Positions 14,453 through 23,007 of a stretch of DNA of 43,803 nucleotides are shown here, one piece after another (position 1 is the first letter of the stretch; every line of letters starts with the position of its first letter). The translations under genes were made by a program, and so were the position numbers. The notes below the pieces were generated by a model. The model searched no databases. It saw only the letters and a list, made by a program, of their open reading frames with translations, and had not been told where the DNA came from. This DNA is from JALYQB01 sp035640155 (GTDB taxonomy: Bacteria > Actinomycetota > Actinomycetes > Mycobacteriales > Pseudonocardiaceae), in assembly GCA_035640155.1 (NCBI GenBank), contig DASQWR010000211.1, positions 1 through 43,803 of the forward strand, in the 5' to 3' direction.

Positions 14453-14653
14453 ATGAACACCACCTGGTGTTGCTCCTGCGGCGAGAACGGCACCGCAGAG
14501 GGCGGCATACGAGCTGCCTCGAAGGCACTGACCGAGCACATGACGGCCAGCGGGCACTCCAAAGGCGAGTATTCCTACGGCACCGAGCGACGCACCACCG
14601 TCGAGGTGGTTCTCGATGACGGAACTCCCGTTCAGCGGATCGCCGATCAGTAA
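14453..14653 (+). CDS. Small Cys-containing hypothetical protein
   Basis: The 66-residue protein (MNTTWCCSCGENGTAEGG) starts at ATG 14453 with AGGAGGGG just upstream. It has a CCSC cluster near the N-terminus, a helical ALTEHMTASGHSKGEY segment, and a C-terminal beta-like VEVVLDDGTPVQR. The Cys cluster with the two later His suggests a small C2H2-like metal site, but this is only inference. It converges with the AI-2E family transporter gene. I do not recognise the family. Confidence 0.6.
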   Translation: MNTTWCCSCGENGTAEGGIRAASKALTEHMTASGHSKGEYSYGTERRTTVEVVLDDGTPVQRIADQ

Positions 14654-14661
14654 CTCAGACC

Positions 14662-15978
14662 TCAGCCCTGCCCTGAGCTCCGGTTGGGCTCCGGTTGCTT
14701 GGCGTCTTCGCCGTCCTGGGCGTCCATGCCGTCCTTCTCTTTCTCGGCAGGCGCAGCGTCCCTCTTGGCGGTCGCAGCGTCCTCGGCTGCCTCGACGGAT
14801 CCCGGCTCCCCGGCGGGGATGGCCGCCTGCGGGTTGTCCTGGTCCACCGCCCGGGGATCGATGGTGTCGTCGTCGCGGGTGAGCGAGCGGACCGCGGCGT
14901 TCAGCACCGCGAGCAGTGGGACCGCGAGCAGCGCGCCGGCAATGCCTGCCAGCACGGTGCCGACGGTCACGGCAAGCACCACCGAGAGGGCGTCCAGCGC
15001 CACCGCCCGACCCATGATCAGGGGTTGCAGGACGTTGCCCTCGAGCTGCTGCACGCCGAGCACCACAGCCAGGATGATCAGGGCCGGGCCCGGCCCGTTG
15101 GCGACCAGCACCACGAGCACCGCGAGGATCCCGGAGAGCACCGCACCGACGATCGGGATGAAGGCGGAGAGGAAGACCAGTGCGGTCAGTGGCACGACCA
15201 GCGGTGCGTCGACCGCGTGCAGGCCGATGCCGATTCCGATCGCGTCGATCACCGCGACCAGCACCGTGGCGCGCACGTAGCCGACCAGCGAGGCATAGCC
15301 GCGCTGTCCGGCAAGGTCGACGCGGCGGCGGCTGTGTCGCGGCACGACCTTGAGCAGGAACTGCCAGCTGACCTCGCCCCGGTACATGAAGATGATCAAC
15401 ACGAAGATCACGAGGACCGCGCCGGTGAGGAAGTCCAGGACGGTATACGCGGTAGCCACCACCCCCGAGGTGAGCCCGGAGCGGTTCTGTGCCAGCGCGG
15501 TACGCGCCTGCTCCACCAGGGAGCTGAGCTCGACCGGGGGCAGACCGAACGGCGGGTCCTGCAGGTACCTCTGCAACCCCGCGACGGTCTCACTCACCTG
15601 GACGCGGAGGTCGGGCAGCCCGGCCACGAACGCCTGGACCACGAATGCCAGCAGTCCCCCGAGCCCGGCGAGACCCACCACCATCACGACCATCGTGGCG
15701 AGGCCCCGCGGCACCCGGTGCCGGGCCAGCCAGTTCACCACCGGGCCGAGCAGCGCGGTCAGCAGCAGGCCCAGCGCGAGCGGGATGAACACCACCGTGA
15801 GGTTTATGATCACGTAGCCCAGCACCGTCAGAGCACCCGCCACCACGAGGATGCGCCACGACACCGCCGAGGCGACCCGCAGGGGGTACGGCACGGCGGC
15901 GGTCGGATCCCGCCGCTCGGGCTGCTGGTCCACGCCGGTAACGCTATCGGCCGCTGCCTTGTCGAGGTGCCGCGACAT
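14662..15978 (-). CDS. AI-2E family transporter (PerM/TqsA-like permease)
   Basis: The 438-residue membrane protein has the eight-span arrangement of the AI-2E exporter superfamily: two N-terminal spans (ILVVAGALTVLGYVIINL), an amphipathic linker, a central loop, and the conserved LSAFIPIVGAVLSGILAVL and GVQQLEGNVLQPLIMGR motifs. The C-terminal 60 residues are a charged, low-complexity tail (Ala, Asp, Glu, Lys). Members export autoinducer-2 or act as Na+/H+ antiporters or general permeases; the substrate here cannot be assigned. ATG 15978 is chosen over an upstream open frame. Confidence 0.88.
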   Translation of the reverse strand: MSRHLDKAAADSVTGVDQQPERRDPTAAVPYPLRVASAVSWRILVVAGALTVLGYVIINLTVVFIPLALGLLLTALLGPVVNWLARHRVPRGLATMVVMVVGLAGLGGLLAFVVQAFVAGLPDLRVQVSETVAGLQRYLQDPPFGLPPVELSSLVEQARTALAQNRSGLTSGVVATAYTVLDFLTGAVLVIFVLIIFMYRGEVSWQFLLKVVPRHSRRRVDLAGQRGYASLVGYVRATVLVAVIDAIGIGIGLHAVDAPLVVPLTALVFLSAFIPIVGAVLSGILAVLVVLVANGPGPALIILAVVLGVQQLEGNVLQPLIMGRAVALDALSVVLAVTVGTVLAGIAGALLAVPLLAVLNAAVRSLTRDDDTIDPRAVDQDNPQAAIPAGEPGSVEAAEDAATAKRDAAPAEKEKDGMDAQDGEDAKQPEPNRSSGQG

Positions 15979-16148
15979 CCGGTTGGCCCCACCGCACCCG
16001 CCCCACCCGTAACGGGCGATGGCAGTAAGATGACTGCCGCCGCGTACGACGCGTCGTCGGCATCCCACCCGCGGCGCGAATTCCCCGTGTCGGGCTCGTC
16101 ACCGCAGATCCATCGCCGAGACGTGCCTACAGTCCCGGAAGGTCTGCA

Positions 16149-17489
16149 TTGACCGGTCAGCTGACCATGCCCGCCCGCTTCTCCGACATCGCCCTCCCCC
16201 CACAGCTGCTCGCCGTCCTGGACGGACGCGGGTTCACCGACCCGTTCCCCATCCAGGCGGCCACGCTGCCCGACGCACTCGGTGGACGCGACGTGCTCGG
16301 CCGCGGCCAGACCGGATCGGGCAAGACCCTCGCCTTCGGACTGCCGATGCTCACCCGGCTCGCCGGAACGCGCTCCGAGCCGAGCCGGCCCCGCGGGCTG
16401 GTGCTGGTGCCCACCCGGGAGCTCGCCCTCCAGGTCACCGACGCGCTCGCCCCGTTCGCCGACGCGCTCTCGCTGGTCGTGCGGCCGGTGGTCGGCGGTG
16501 CCCCGATGGGGCGCCAGATCCAGGCGTTGCGCCGCGGGGTCGACGTCCTGGTCGCCACCCCTGGCCGGCTCGCCGACCACGTCCGGCAGGGCACCTGTCG
16601 ACTGGACAGCGTGACGATCACCGCGCTGGACGAGGCCGACCAGATGGTCGACATGGGGTTCCTGCCCCAGGTCACCGAGCTGCTGGAGCTGGTTGCCCCG
16701 CACGGTCAGCGACTGCTGTTCTCCGCCACCCTCGACTCGGCGGTACGCACCCTGATCCGGCGTTTCCTGACCGATCCCGTCGAGCACTCCACCGAGCCGG
16801 CGACGGCCGGGGTCACGACGATGAACCACCACCTGCTGCTGGTCGATCGCCGGGACAAGGACGCGGTGGTCACCGAGATCGCCGCCCGTGCGGGGCGCAC
16901 CATCCTCTTCGCCCGCACCCAGCTGGGTGTCGACCGGTTGGCCGAGCAGCTGCGCGCGGTGGGGGTGCATGCCGCCGGACTGCACGGCGGCAAGGCCCAG
17001 GCTGCCCGCACCCGGGTGATGAACCGCTTCAAGGAGGGCAAGCTGCCGGTGCTGGTGGCCACCGATGTCGCCGCCCGTGGCATTCACGTCGACCAGGTGA
17101 GCCTCGTGGTGCACGTCGACCCCCCCGCCGACGCCAAGGACTACCTGCACCGTGCCGGGCGCACCGCCCGCGCCGGGCACGACGGCACCGTCGTGACGAT
17201 CGTGCTGCACCCGCAGCGCCGCGCCGTGCAGGGCATCACCAATCGGGCGGGTGTAGCGGCCCGGGCCACCGCGGTCCGCCCGGGCGACGAGGCGCTGGCG
17301 GCACTGACCGGCGCGCGCCGGCCGACCGGTGAGCCAGTGACCGAGCGTCCCGAGCCGACCGGGCGTGGCCGTTACGACGCGAGACGTCCGCAGGGCCGGC
17401 GCGGCGCCGCGGACTACGCTCGGGGTCGCACGCCGCACCGGGTGCAGGGCCGTCCCGGGGGAACGCGGCCGCAACGCCGGGCCAGCTGA
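16149..17489 (+). CDS. DEAD-box ATP-dependent RNA helicase
   Basis: The 446-residue helicase has all core motifs in order: Q-motif FPIQAATLP, motif I GQTGSGKT, Ia PTRELA, Ib TPGRL, II DEADQM, III SAT, IV ILFARTQ, V ATDVAARGI and VI HRAGRTARAG. The motif VI form HRAGRTARAG (usual HRIGRTGRAG) is common in actinobacterial DEAD proteins. The last 60 residues are Arg/Gly-rich, consistent with RNA binding. TTG 16149 is preceded by a GGAAGG site; ATG 16167 is the alternative. Such proteins remodel rRNA or mRNA, often in the cold. Confidence 0.93.
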   Translation: MTGQLTMPARFSDIALPPQLLAVLDGRGFTDPFPIQAATLPDALGGRDVLGRGQTGSGKTLAFGLPMLTRLAGTRSEPSRPRGLVLVPTRELALQVTDALAPFADALSLVVRPVVGGAPMGRQIQALRRGVDVLVATPGRLADHVRQGTCRLDSVTITALDEADQMVDMGFLPQVTELLELVAPHGQRLLFSATLDSAVRTLIRRFLTDPVEHSTEPATAGVTTMNHHLLLVDRRDKDAVVTEIAARAGRTILFARTQLGVDRLAEQLRAVGVHAAGLHGGKAQAARTRVMNRFKEGKLPVLVATDVAARGIHVDQVSLVVHVDPPADAKDYLHRAGRTARAGHDGTVVTIVLHPQRRAVQGITNRAGVAARATAVRPGDEALAALTGARRPTGEPVTERPEPTGRGRYDARRPQGRRGAADYARGRTPHRVQGRPGGTRPQRRAS

Positions 17490-17539
17490 GCGTGCCCGCC
17501 ACGAGTGGACCGGTAGCAGTAGACGGCAGGACGGACGCG

Positions 17540-19735
17540 CTACTCGAAGAGTTCCCCCGCCTCGGCCCTGGCCACCAGGGACCGCGGCGGCGTGAAGCGC
17601 TCACCGTAGCGCTCGGCGAGCTCACGGGCGCGTGCGACGAACCCGGCCAGGCCATCGGGGTAGCCGTTCATGTACTGCACCACGCCTCCGGTCCACGGCG
17701 GGAACCCGATGCCCATGATCGAGCCGATGTTGGCGTCGGGCACCGTGGTGAGCACACCCTCGTCGAAGCACTTCACCGTCTCGAGGGCTTCGGCGAACAG
17801 CATCCGCTCGATCATGTCCTCGAACGGCACCGCGTCCGGCCGGGACGGCCCGAAGTGCTCGGCCAGCCCCGGCCAGAGCCGGGCGCGCCTGCCGTCGTCG
17901 TACTCGTAGAACCCGGCGCCGCCGGACCGACCGGGCCGGGAGAACTCCAGCACCATCCGGTCGACGATCTCCTCGGCCGGATGCGCCACCCACTCCCCAC
18001 CGGCCGCCTCGACCCCACGTCGGGTCTCTTCGCGGATCGTGCGCATCAGCGTCAGCGTCAGCTCGTCCATCAGCTGCAGCACCGGTGCGGGGTAGCCGGC
18101 CTGCGACGACGCCTGCTCGATCGAGGACGGCGCGGCACCCTCGGCGAGCATCGCGATGCCCTCGTCGAGGAAGGTGCCGATCACCCGGCTGGTGAAGAAG
18201 CCCCGGCTGTCGTTCACCACGATCGGCGTCTTCTTGATCGCCTCCACGACGTCGATCGCCGCCGCGAGGGCCGCATCCGACGTCTGCTCCCCGCGGATGA
18301 TCTCGACCAGGGGCATCCTGTCCACCGGGGAGAAGAAGTGCAGCCCGATGAAGTCGGCAGGCCGCGACACGCTGGAGGCCAGGTCGGTGATCGGCAGCGT
18401 CGAGGTGTTCGAGCACAGCAGCGCGTCGGGCGCCACCAGGTCCTCGATCTCGGCGTAGACCTTCTTCTTCAAGGCCGGGTCCTCGAAGACGGCCTCGATC
18501 ACGAGGTCGCAGCCGGCGAGGTCAGCCGGCTTCTCGGTCGGCGTGATCCGGGCGAGCAGCTGGTCACGCTGCTCCCGGGTGCTCTTCCCGCGCGCGATGG
18601 CCTTGTCCAGCACCCCGGCGGAGTACGCCTTGCCCCGCTCCGCCGCTTCGAGCGCCACGTCCTTGAGGACGACCTCCAGCCCGACCCGGGCGCAGGAGTA
18701 GGCGATGCCGGCGCCCATCATCCCGGCACCGAGCACGCCGACCTTGCGGAAGCTGCGCTTCTGGTGACCGTCGGGCCGGCTACCGCCCTTGTTGATCGAC
18801 TGCAGGTCGAAGAAGAACGCCTTGATCATGTTCTTCGCGACCTGGCCGGTGGCGAGGTCCACGAAGTAACGGCCCTCGATCTGCAGCGCGGTGTCGAAGT
18901 CCACCTGCGTGCCCTCGACTGCGGCACACAGGATGTGGTGCGGCGCGGGCATCGGCGCGCCCTTGAGCTGCTTGCGCAGCGTCGCGGGGAACGCCGGCAG
19001 GATCGCGGCGAGCTTCGGGTTCGACGGGGTGCCGCCGGGGATTTTGTGCCCATCGGAGTCCCACGGTTGCTGCGCTGACGGGTTGCCGGCGATCCACGCC
19101 CGAGCCGCCGCGAACATCTCCTCGGGCGTCGCGACGACCTCGTCGACGATCCCGATCTCCTTCGCCTGCGCGGGGCGCACCTGCTGGCCCTGCAGCAGCA
19201 GCTTCATCAGCGCGTCGGCGATCCCGAGCATCCGGACGCTGCGGACCACTCCCCCGGCGCCGGGCAGCAGCCCGAGGGTGACCTCCGGGAAGCCCAGCTT
19301 CGACCCCGGCGCGTCCAGCGCGATGCGGCGGTGACAGGCCAGCGCGATCTCCAGCCCGCCACCGAGCGCGGCACCGTTGATCGCGGCGACCACGGGCTTG
19401 CCGAGCTTCTCCAGCCGCCGCAGCTGGCTCTGCACCAGCGCCACGTGCGCCCCGAACTCGCCGGCCCGCTCCGGCCTGGCCGTGATCAGGTAGTTCAGGT
19501 CACCCCCGGCGAAGAACGTCCTCTTCGCCGAGGTGAGGATGACGCCGGTGACCGACTCGCGCTCGGCCTCCAGGCGGTCCACCGTCACGCCCATCGAGGC
19601 GACGTAGCGCTCGTTCATCGTGTTCGCCGAGCTGCTCGGGTCGTCGAGCGTAAGGGTGACGATGCCGTCCCCGTCCTGCTCCCAGCGAATCGCGCCGTGC
19701 TCGTCCTGCCCGCTCCGCGAGCTCTGGTCAGCCAT
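17540..19735 (-). CDS. Multifunctional fatty-acid oxidation enzyme (enoyl-CoA hydratase / 3-hydroxyacyl-CoA dehydrogenase)
   Basis: The 731-residue protein is the beta-oxidation alpha subunit (FadB/FadJ type). The N-terminal crotonase domain (residues 15-210) has the oxyanion-hole motif FFAGGDLN and GAALGGGLEIALAC with E129 and E151. The 3-hydroxyacyl-CoA dehydrogenase part (from about 330) has the NAD site VGVLGAGMMGAG and the catalytic His in GLHFFSPVDRMPLVEI, followed by two C-terminal helical domains. It hydrates enoyl-CoA and oxidises the product with NAD+. It lies 33 bases downstream of the thiolase on the same strand, which supports a common operon. Confidence 0.95.
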   Translation of the reverse strand: MADQSSRSGQDEHGAIRWEQDGDGIVTLTLDDPSSSANTMNERYVASMGVTVDRLEAERESVTGVILTSAKRTFFAGGDLNYLITARPERAGEFGAHVALVQSQLRRLEKLGKPVVAAINGAALGGGLEIALACHRRIALDAPGSKLGFPEVTLGLLPGAGGVVRSVRMLGIADALMKLLLQGQQVRPAQAKEIGIVDEVVATPEEMFAAARAWIAGNPSAQQPWDSDGHKIPGGTPSNPKLAAILPAFPATLRKQLKGAPMPAPHHILCAAVEGTQVDFDTALQIEGRYFVDLATGQVAKNMIKAFFFDLQSINKGGSRPDGHQKRSFRKVGVLGAGMMGAGIAYSCARVGLEVVLKDVALEAAERGKAYSAGVLDKAIARGKSTREQRDQLLARITPTEKPADLAGCDLVIEAVFEDPALKKKVYAEIEDLVAPDALLCSNTSTLPITDLASSVSRPADFIGLHFFSPVDRMPLVEIIRGEQTSDAALAAAIDVVEAIKKTPIVVNDSRGFFTSRVIGTFLDEGIAMLAEGAAPSSIEQASSQAGYPAPVLQLMDELTLTLMRTIREETRRGVEAAGGEWVAHPAEEIVDRMVLEFSRPGRSGGAGFYEYDDGRRARLWPGLAEHFGPSRPDAVPFEDMIERMLFAEALETVKCFDEGVLTTVPDANIGSIMGIGFPPWTGGVVQYMNGYPDGLAGFVARARELAERYGERFTPPRSLVARAEAGELFE

Positions 19736-19768
19736 CAGTGGATCCCTTGTTCGTCCTGCGAGCAGGTC

Positions 19769-20992
19769 TCACAGCCGCTCGATGATGGTCGCGATGCCCA
19801 TCCCGCCGCCGACGCACAGCGTCGCGAGGCCGAAGCGCAGGTCGCGGCGCTCCAGCTCGTCGACCAGCGTGCCGAGGATCATGGCGCCGGTGGCGCCCAG
19901 CGGGTGACCCATCGCGATTGCCCCGCCGTTGACGTTGAGCTTCTGGTGCGGCACGTCCATCTCCCTCATGAACCGCAGCACGACCGCCGCGAACGCCTCG
20001 TTGAGCTCGACCAGGTCGATCTGGTCCATGGTCATGCCGGCCTTGGCGAGGGCCTTGCGGGTGGCCGGCGCTGGGCCGGTCAGCATGATCGTCGGCTCCT
20101 CACCGGTGACGGCGGTGGAGACGATGCGGGCCCGCGGGGTGAGCTCCAGATCGCGGCCGATCTGCTCGGAACCGATCGCGACGAGCGCGGCGCCGTCCAC
20201 GATGCCGGACGAGTTGCCGGCGTGGTGCACATGGTTGATCCGCTCGACCCAGTGGTAGCGCTGCAGCGCCACGGCGTCGAACCCGGCCTGCTCGCCGACG
20301 TCGGCGAACGACGGCTTGAGCGAGGCGAGACCCTGCATGTCGGCGTCGGGGCGCATGTGCTCGTCGCGGTCGAGGATCGTGAGGCCGTTGCGGTCGGTCA
20401 CCGGCACCACCGAGCGGGAGAAGTACCCGTTGCTCCACGCCTTCGCGGCACGGTGCTGCGACTCGAGGGCGTAGGAGTCGACGTCCTCGCGGGAGAAGCC
20501 CTCGACCGTGGCGATGAGGTCGGCGCTGATGCCTTGGGGCACGAACCGGGTGTGGTACGCGGTCTCCGGGTCCATCGCCCACGCGCCGCCGTCCGACCCC
20601 ATCGGGACCCGCGACATCGACTCGACGCCGCCGGTGAGCACCAGGTCCTCCCAGCCGGAGCGGACCTTCATCGCACCGAGGTTCACCGCCTCCAGCCCGG
20701 AGGCGCAGAACCGGTCGATCTGCAGGCCCGCGACCGTGTCGGGCAGGCCGGAGGCGAGCGCCGCGGCCCGGGGAAGCACGCCACCCTGGTCGCCGAGCGG
20801 GGACACCACGCCGAGCACGACGTCGTCGATGCGGGCGGGATCGAGGTTCGGGTGGCGGCGACGCAGCTCGTCGATCAGCCCGGTGACGAGCGAGATCGGC
20901 TTGACGCCGTGCAGCGCGCCGCTCGGCTTGCCCTTGCCCCGCGGGGTACGCACGGCGTCGTAGAGGAAGGCCTGCTGGCCGGGCACAGTCAT
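19769..20992 (-). CDS. Acetyl-CoA C-acyltransferase (thiolase)
   Basis: The 407-residue thiolase cleaves 3-ketoacyl-CoA with CoA, giving acetyl-CoA. It has the nucleophilic C96 in DRFCASGLEAVN, the His motif GGAIAMGHPLGATGA and the C-terminal catalytic Cys in CVGGGMGIA. Together with the downstream FadJ-like gene it makes the trifunctional pair. The start ATG 20992 overlaps the MerR stop by 4 bases (ATGA), so it is translated from the regulator transcript. Confidence 0.95.
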   Translation of the reverse strand: MTVPGQQAFLYDAVRTPRGKGKPSGALHGVKPISLVTGLIDELRRRHPNLDPARIDDVVLGVVSPLGDQGGVLPRAAALASGLPDTVAGLQIDRFCASGLEAVNLGAMKVRSGWEDLVLTGGVESMSRVPMGSDGGAWAMDPETAYHTRFVPQGISADLIATVEGFSREDVDSYALESQHRAAKAWSNGYFSRSVVPVTDRNGLTILDRDEHMRPDADMQGLASLKPSFADVGEQAGFDAVALQRYHWVERINHVHHAGNSSGIVDGAALVAIGSEQIGRDLELTPRARIVSTAVTGEEPTIMLTGPAPATRKALAKAGMTMDQIDLVELNEAFAAVVLRFMREMDVPHQKLNVNGGAIAMGHPLGATGAMILGTLVDELERRDLRFGLATLCVGGGMGIATIIERL

Positions 20993-21750
20993 GACGGGCT
21001 CCCTGTCTGCACTGCTCTGGCTGGCTGCACTGCTTCGGGCATCGAGGCGCCCTCGGGCACCGACTCACGGATCGCCCGGTTGACGGCGAGCCGGAAGTGG
21101 GTGACGACGCCCTGCACGGTGAGCGGCTTGATCTGCTCCGTGAGGGCGATGAGCTGGTCGCGCTGGTCGGGTGGGCGGCCCGCGTCGCGGTAGTCGCGGA
21201 GCACGGAGTTCCGGAACAGCGCGACGAGGTCGGCGGCCAGAGCGCTGGTGTGCTGCTCGATGATCTCCTTGGAGGCCAGCTGGACGTCGAAGCCCATGCC
21301 CGCGTCGACCAGGCCCATGCCGTAGGTGAGCATGTCAGAGCTGGTCAACTGAAGCTGGCCGTCGGGCAACCGATGGACGACCCCCAGCGCGACGAGCCGA
21401 TCGAGCTCGTGGTCGGTGACGGCGCGGCCGGCCCGGGTGTCGAGCTCGGCGCGGTCGATCGGCTCGGGGTCCTCGGGCAGCCACGGGGCGAGCAGCGCGC
21501 GGTGCAGCGCGAGGTCCTCGGGGGTGCAGCCCATCGGGATCCGCGCCAGGTAGCCCTCGATCGCGGACAGGGTGAAGCCGAGGCCCTGCAGGTCCCGGAC
21601 CAGCTCCAGGCGGGCGACGTGCCGGTCGTCGTAGAGGCCGAGGCGCCCGCGCACCTCCGGCGGAGGGATCAGTCCCATGCCGGCGTAGAAGCGGATGGTG
21701 CGCACGCTGATGCCGGTCTGTGCGGCGAGCTCGGCGATGGTCAGCTGCAT
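20989..21750 (-). CDS. MerR-family transcriptional regulator of the fatty-acid oxidation genes
   Basis: The 253-residue protein has an N-terminal winged helix of MerR type: IAELAAQTGISVRTIRFYAG, then GLIPPPEVRGRLGLYDDRHV. A dimerisation helix and a larger C-terminal domain (residues 100-250) follow, perhaps for an acyl-CoA or fatty-acid ligand. There is no Cys triad, so it is not a metal sensor of the classic kind. It is first in an operon with thiolase and FadJ and divergent from the acyl-CoA dehydrogenase, so it probably controls both directions through the palindrome at 21802-21826. Confidence 0.9.
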   Translation of the reverse strand: MQLTIAELAAQTGISVRTIRFYAGMGLIPPPEVRGRLGLYDDRHVARLELVRDLQGLGFTLSAIEGYLARIPMGCTPEDLALHRALLAPWLPEDPEPIDRAELDTRAGRAVTDHELDRLVALGVVHRLPDGQLQLTSSDMLTYGMGLVDAGMGFDVQLASKEIIEQHTSALAADLVALFRNSVLRDYRDAGRPPDQRDQLIALTEQIKPLTVQGVVTHFRLAVNRAIRESVPEGASMPEAVQPARAVQTGSPS

Positions 21751-21801
21751 CGGGCCCTTCCTGACGTGCCCTTCCTGGCGGGACAGGACGATATAACAGC
21801 G

Positions 21802-21826
21802 ACACTGTACTGTTCAGTATCACTGT
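21802..21826. promoter_or_regulatory. Palindromic operator between MerR and acyl-CoA dehydrogenase
   Basis: The divergent promoter region contains TACTG (21808-21812) and CAGTA (21815-21819) around a TT spacer, flanked by repeats of CACTGT (21803-21808 and 21821-21826). Palindromes of this kind placed between divergent promoters are the expected binding site for the adjacent MerR protein. The stretch is conspicuously AT-rich for this genome. Confidence 0.5.
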
Positions 21827-21853
21827 AACGCCAGGGGTCGCGAGGAGGAACCG

Positions 21854-22996
21854 GTGGAACGCAACATCTTCGGCGACGAGCATCGCGCTTTCCGGGAGAT
21901 GGTCCGGGACTTCATCGCCCACGAGGTGACGCCGCACCACGAGCAGTGGGAGCGGGACGGCATCGTCGGCCGGGACCTGTGGCTCGCCGCCGGAAAGGCT
22001 GGCCTGCTCGGCATCGACGTGCCCGAGGAGCACGGCGGTGGAGCCACCGCGGACTTCCGCTTCAACGCGATCCTGGCCGAGGAGCTCGCCCGGGCCGGCG
22101 CCTCCGGGGTCGGCTTCCCGCTGCACAACGACATCCTCGCGCCCTACCTGCTGCGGTTGTGCACGCCGGAGCAGCGCCGGCGTTGGCTGCCGGGGTTCTG
22201 CAGCGGCGAGATCATCACCGCGATCGCGATGACCGAGCCGGGCACCGGCAGCGATCTGCAGGGGATCCGGTCGGCCGCGGTGCGCGACGGCGGGGACTGG
22301 GTGCTCAACGGCGCGAAGACGTTCATCTCGAACGGCATCCTCGCCGACCTGGTGATCGTGGTGGCGCGCACCGATCCCGAGGCGGGCGCGAAGGGGTTCA
22401 CGCTGCTGGCCGTGGAGCGGGACATGCCCGGATTCGAGCGGGGTCGCAACCTGGACAAGATCGGGATGCACGCGCAGGACACCGCGGAGCTGTCGTTCAC
22501 CGACGTGCGGGTGCCCGCGGAGAACGTGCTGGGCGAGCCCGGACAGGGGTTCGTCTACCTGATGCAGAACCTGCCGCAGGAGCGGATGTCGATCGCAGTG
22601 GGCGCGGTCGCGGGTGCGGAGGCGGTGATCGACAGGACAGTGCGCTACTGCGCGGAGCGCACGGCATTCGGCCAGCCGATCGGCGCGTTTCAGCACACCC
22701 GGTTCACCCTGGCCGAGATGGCCACCGAAGCGGCGGTGACCCGGGAGTTCGTCGACCGGTGCATCACCGAGCTGAGCGCCGGCAGGCTGTCGACCCAGGA
22801 CGCCGCGATGGCCAAGTGGTGGTCGACCGAGATGCTCAAGCGCACCGTCGACCGGTGCCTGCAGCTGCACGGCGGGTACGGCTACATGACCGAGCACCCC
22901 ATCGCCAAGGCCTACCTGGACGCGCGGGTGCAGACGATCTACGGCGGCACCACCGAGATCATGAAGGAGATCATCGGCCGGGCACTCCTCGGCTGA
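21854..22996 (+). CDS. Acyl-CoA dehydrogenase
   Basis: The 380-residue flavoenzyme introduces the alpha-beta double bond in acyl-CoA. Signatures are ITAIAMTEPGTGSDLQG (FAD region), the R-x-x-FG helix (YCAERTAFGQPIG) and IYGGTTEIMKEIIGRALL at the end. The usual catalytic Glu of the MCAD type (EGT) is Gly here; in the long-chain/isovaleryl type the base lies instead in the helix before YCAER, and E256 (AGAEAVIDRT) sits at that place. GTG 21854 has GAGGAGGAA just upstream. It is divergent from the merR-thiolase-fadJ operon. Confidence 0.93.
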   Translation: MERNIFGDEHRAFREMVRDFIAHEVTPHHEQWERDGIVGRDLWLAAGKAGLLGIDVPEEHGGGATADFRFNAILAEELARAGASGVGFPLHNDILAPYLLRLCTPEQRRRWLPGFCSGEIITAIAMTEPGTGSDLQGIRSAAVRDGGDWVLNGAKTFISNGILADLVIVVARTDPEAGAKGFTLLAVERDMPGFERGRNLDKIGMHAQDTAELSFTDVRVPAENVLGEPGQGFVYLMQNLPQERMSIAVGAVAGAEAVIDRTVRYCAERTAFGQPIGAFQHTRFTLAEMATEAAVTREFVDRCITELSAGRLSTQDAAMAKWWSTEMLKRTVDRCLQLHGGYGYMTEHPIAKAYLDARVQTIYGGTTEIMKEIIGRALLG

Positions 22997-23007
22997 TCAA
23001 CGGCGGC

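Noticed and set aside
17492..19078. 528-codon plus-strand open frame opposite fadJ
   Set aside because: Same reason: a shadow frame without family features.
19331..21193. 620-codon plus-strand open frame opposite fadJ and thiolase
   Set aside because: Composition is typical of antisense high-GC frames; the minus-strand genes carry all catalytic motifs.
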